From: Streptomyces albogriseolus
Lineage (GTDB): Bacteria > Actinomycetota > Actinomycetes > Streptomycetales > Streptomycetaceae
Direction: 5' to 3'
Assembly: GCA_014650475.1 (NCBI GenBank)
Contig: BMVA01000011.1
Coordinates: 62,001 to 126,000, forward strand
Length of the DNA stretch: 64,000 nt
In this document: piece after piece, positions 62,853 to 64,000 of the stretch
How positions within the stretch are numbered: position 1 is the stretch's first letter
How the letters are laid out: every line of letters starts with the position of its first letter
Translations under genes and position numbers: made by a program
Notes under the pieces: model-generated
What the model saw: the letters and a program-made list of their open reading frames with translations, nothing else
Told to the model about the DNA's origin: nothing
Database searches by the model: none

Positions 62853-64000
62853 TCAGCCGAGGCGGGACTCGAGCTCCGCCACGACCTCGTTCACGCCGAC
62901 CGCGGTCTGCTCGCCGGACTCCAGGTCCTTGAGCTGGATCACGCCCTGCTCCATGTCGCGCTCGCCGAGGATCAGCGCGTACCGGGCGCCCGAACGGTTG
63001 GCCGCCTTCATCGCGGCCTTGAGGCCCTTGCCGCCGTAGGCGAAGTCCGCGGCCACGCCGTTCTTGCGCAGCTCGGTGACCTTCGCGAAGAGCACCCGGC
63101 GGGCCTCGTCACCGAGCGGCACGGCGAACACGCTGGTGGCCGCGGGCAGTTCGAGCTCGACGCCCTCCGCCTCCAGGGCCAGCACCGTGCGGTCGACGCC
63201 GAGCGCCCAGCCGACGGACGGCAGCGCGGGGCCGCCGATCATCTCGGACAGGCCGTCGTAGCGGCCGCCTCCGCCCACCGCGGACTGGGAGCCGAGGCCG
63301 TCGTGGACGAACTCGAAGGTGGTGCGGGTGTAGTAGTCCAGGCCGCGCACCAGCTTGGGGTCGTCCTCGAAGGCCACACCGGCCGCCATGACCAGCTCGC
63401 GCACCTCCTCGTGGTACGCCTTGCAGGCGTCGCAGAGGTAGTCGCGCAGCAGCGGGGCGTCCCCGAGCTGCTTCTGCACCGCCTCGCGCTTGTCGTCCAG
63501 GACGCGCAGCGGGTTGATCTCCGCACGGCGCAGGGTGTCCTCGTCGAGGTCCAGGCCGCGCAGGAAGGTCTGCAGGGCCTCCCGGTAGACGGGGCGGCAC
63601 TCCTTGTCGCCCAGGCTGTTGAGCAGGATGCGGAAGTTCTGCAGGCCCAGGGAGCGGTACGCCTGGTCGGCCAGGATGATCAGCTCGGCGTCGAGCGCCG
63701 GGTCCTCCGCGCCGATCGCCTCGGCGCCGACCTGGGAGAAGTGCCGGTAACGGCCCTTCTGCGGGCGCTCGTAGCGGTAGTACGAGCCCGAGTACCAGAG
63801 CTTGACCGGGAGGTTGCCCGCCTTGTGCAGGTTGGCCTCCAGGGCGGCGCGCAGCACGGAGGCGGTGCCTTCGGGGCGCAGGGCGAGCTTGGTGCCGCCC
63901 TTGGTCTCGAAGGCGTACATCTCCTTGGTGACGATGTCGGTGGACTCGCCGACACCGCGCGCGAACAGCTCGACGTTCTCGAAGCCGGGCGTCTCGATGT
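62853..64000 (-). CDS. hisS: Histidyl-tRNA synthetase, C-terminal part (cut by window edge)
   Basis: HisS charges tRNA-His. The visible 381 codons run from the edge ([19 protein letters not shown]) to the stop at 62853. They include motif 2 around [20 protein letters not shown], the HisRS signature [16 protein letters not shown], motif 3 [13 protein letters not shown] and the C-terminal anticodon-binding domain ending [12 protein letters not shown]. The start codon lies outside the window. Confidence 0.95.
   Translation of the reverse strand, partial: IETPGFENVELFARGVGESTDIVTKEMYAFETKGGTKLALRPEGTASVLRAALEANLHKAGNLPVKLWYSGSYYRYERPQKGRYRHFSQVGAEAIGAEDPALDAELIILADQAYRSLGLQNFRILLNSLGDKECRPVYREALQTFLRGLDLDEDTLRRAEINPLRVLDDKREAVQKQLGDAPLLRDYLCDACKAYHEEVRELVMAAGVAFEDDPKLVRGLDYYTRTTFEFVHDGLGSQSAVGGGGRYDGLSEMIGGPALPSVGWALGVDRTVLALEAEGVELELPAATSVFAVPLGDEARRVLFAKVTELRKNGVAADFAYGGKGLKAAMKAANRSGARYALILGERDMEQGVIQLKDLESGEQTAVGVNEVVAELESRLG

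Overview
The window is chromosomal DNA from a Streptomyces. It is very GC-rich with strong third-position GC bias, GTG and TTG starts are frequent, and many genes overlap at ATGA, GTGA or TGATG junctions. It also carries genes typical of the genus: bldD, a one-piece actinobacterial integration host factor, the pyrR-pyrB-pyrC-PH protein-carA-carB-pyrD-pyrF order, and the rib operon with a RibM-type transporter. Gene order resembles, from memory, the S. coelicolor region around SCO1438-SCO1510. No phage, insertion sequence, CRISPR array, rRNA or tRNA gene was recognised.

Layout. (1) 1-3863, minus strand: a riboflavin operon (ribE, ribM, ribBA, ribH) behind an FMN riboswitch, running into hisE and hisG; hisG is cut by the window edge. 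(2) 4000-20800, the most variable part: a chitinase-type promoter in front of a short-chain dehydrogenase, a ROK regulator divergent from an MFS transporter, a thioesterase, an NCS2 uracil permease, a GH6 cellulase-like protein, a DUF5995 protein, an amine oxidase and nitrilase pair, a second MFS protein, a fused polysaccharide deacetylase/glycosyltransferase coupled to a proline-rich membrane protein, and an amino-acid permease with an Lrp regulator. (3) 21000-34900: mostly core metabolism and information genes (guaB1, barstar next to a decayed barnase, a SorC regulator, rpe, rsmB, fmt, priA, metK, coaBC, rpoZ, gmk, mihF). (4) 35160-45137: the pyrimidine operon, with a PyrR RNA element over the pyrR ribosome binding site. 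(5) 45300-45977: bldD on the plus strand, with an operator-like palindrome and a very strong terminator. (6) 46072-64000, minus strand: nusB, efp, an M24-family protein, a P-loop protein, the shikimate genes aroB, aroK, aroC and aroE, mltG, ruvX, alaS, two small conserved membrane genes, rpsD, rarA, a VKOR-type protein and the 3' part of hisS.

Most genes are conserved core or housekeeping genes, so no wholly new system stands out. The most unusual signals are the chitinase-type promoter that now precedes a dehydrogenase, the barnase remnant translationally coupled to an intact barstar gene, an M24 peptidase homologue with replaced metal ligands, and a small membrane protein in the aro cluster with a duplicated SGADFLG-x-YAPR tail motif. 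All assignments come from reading the sequence; no database search was run.
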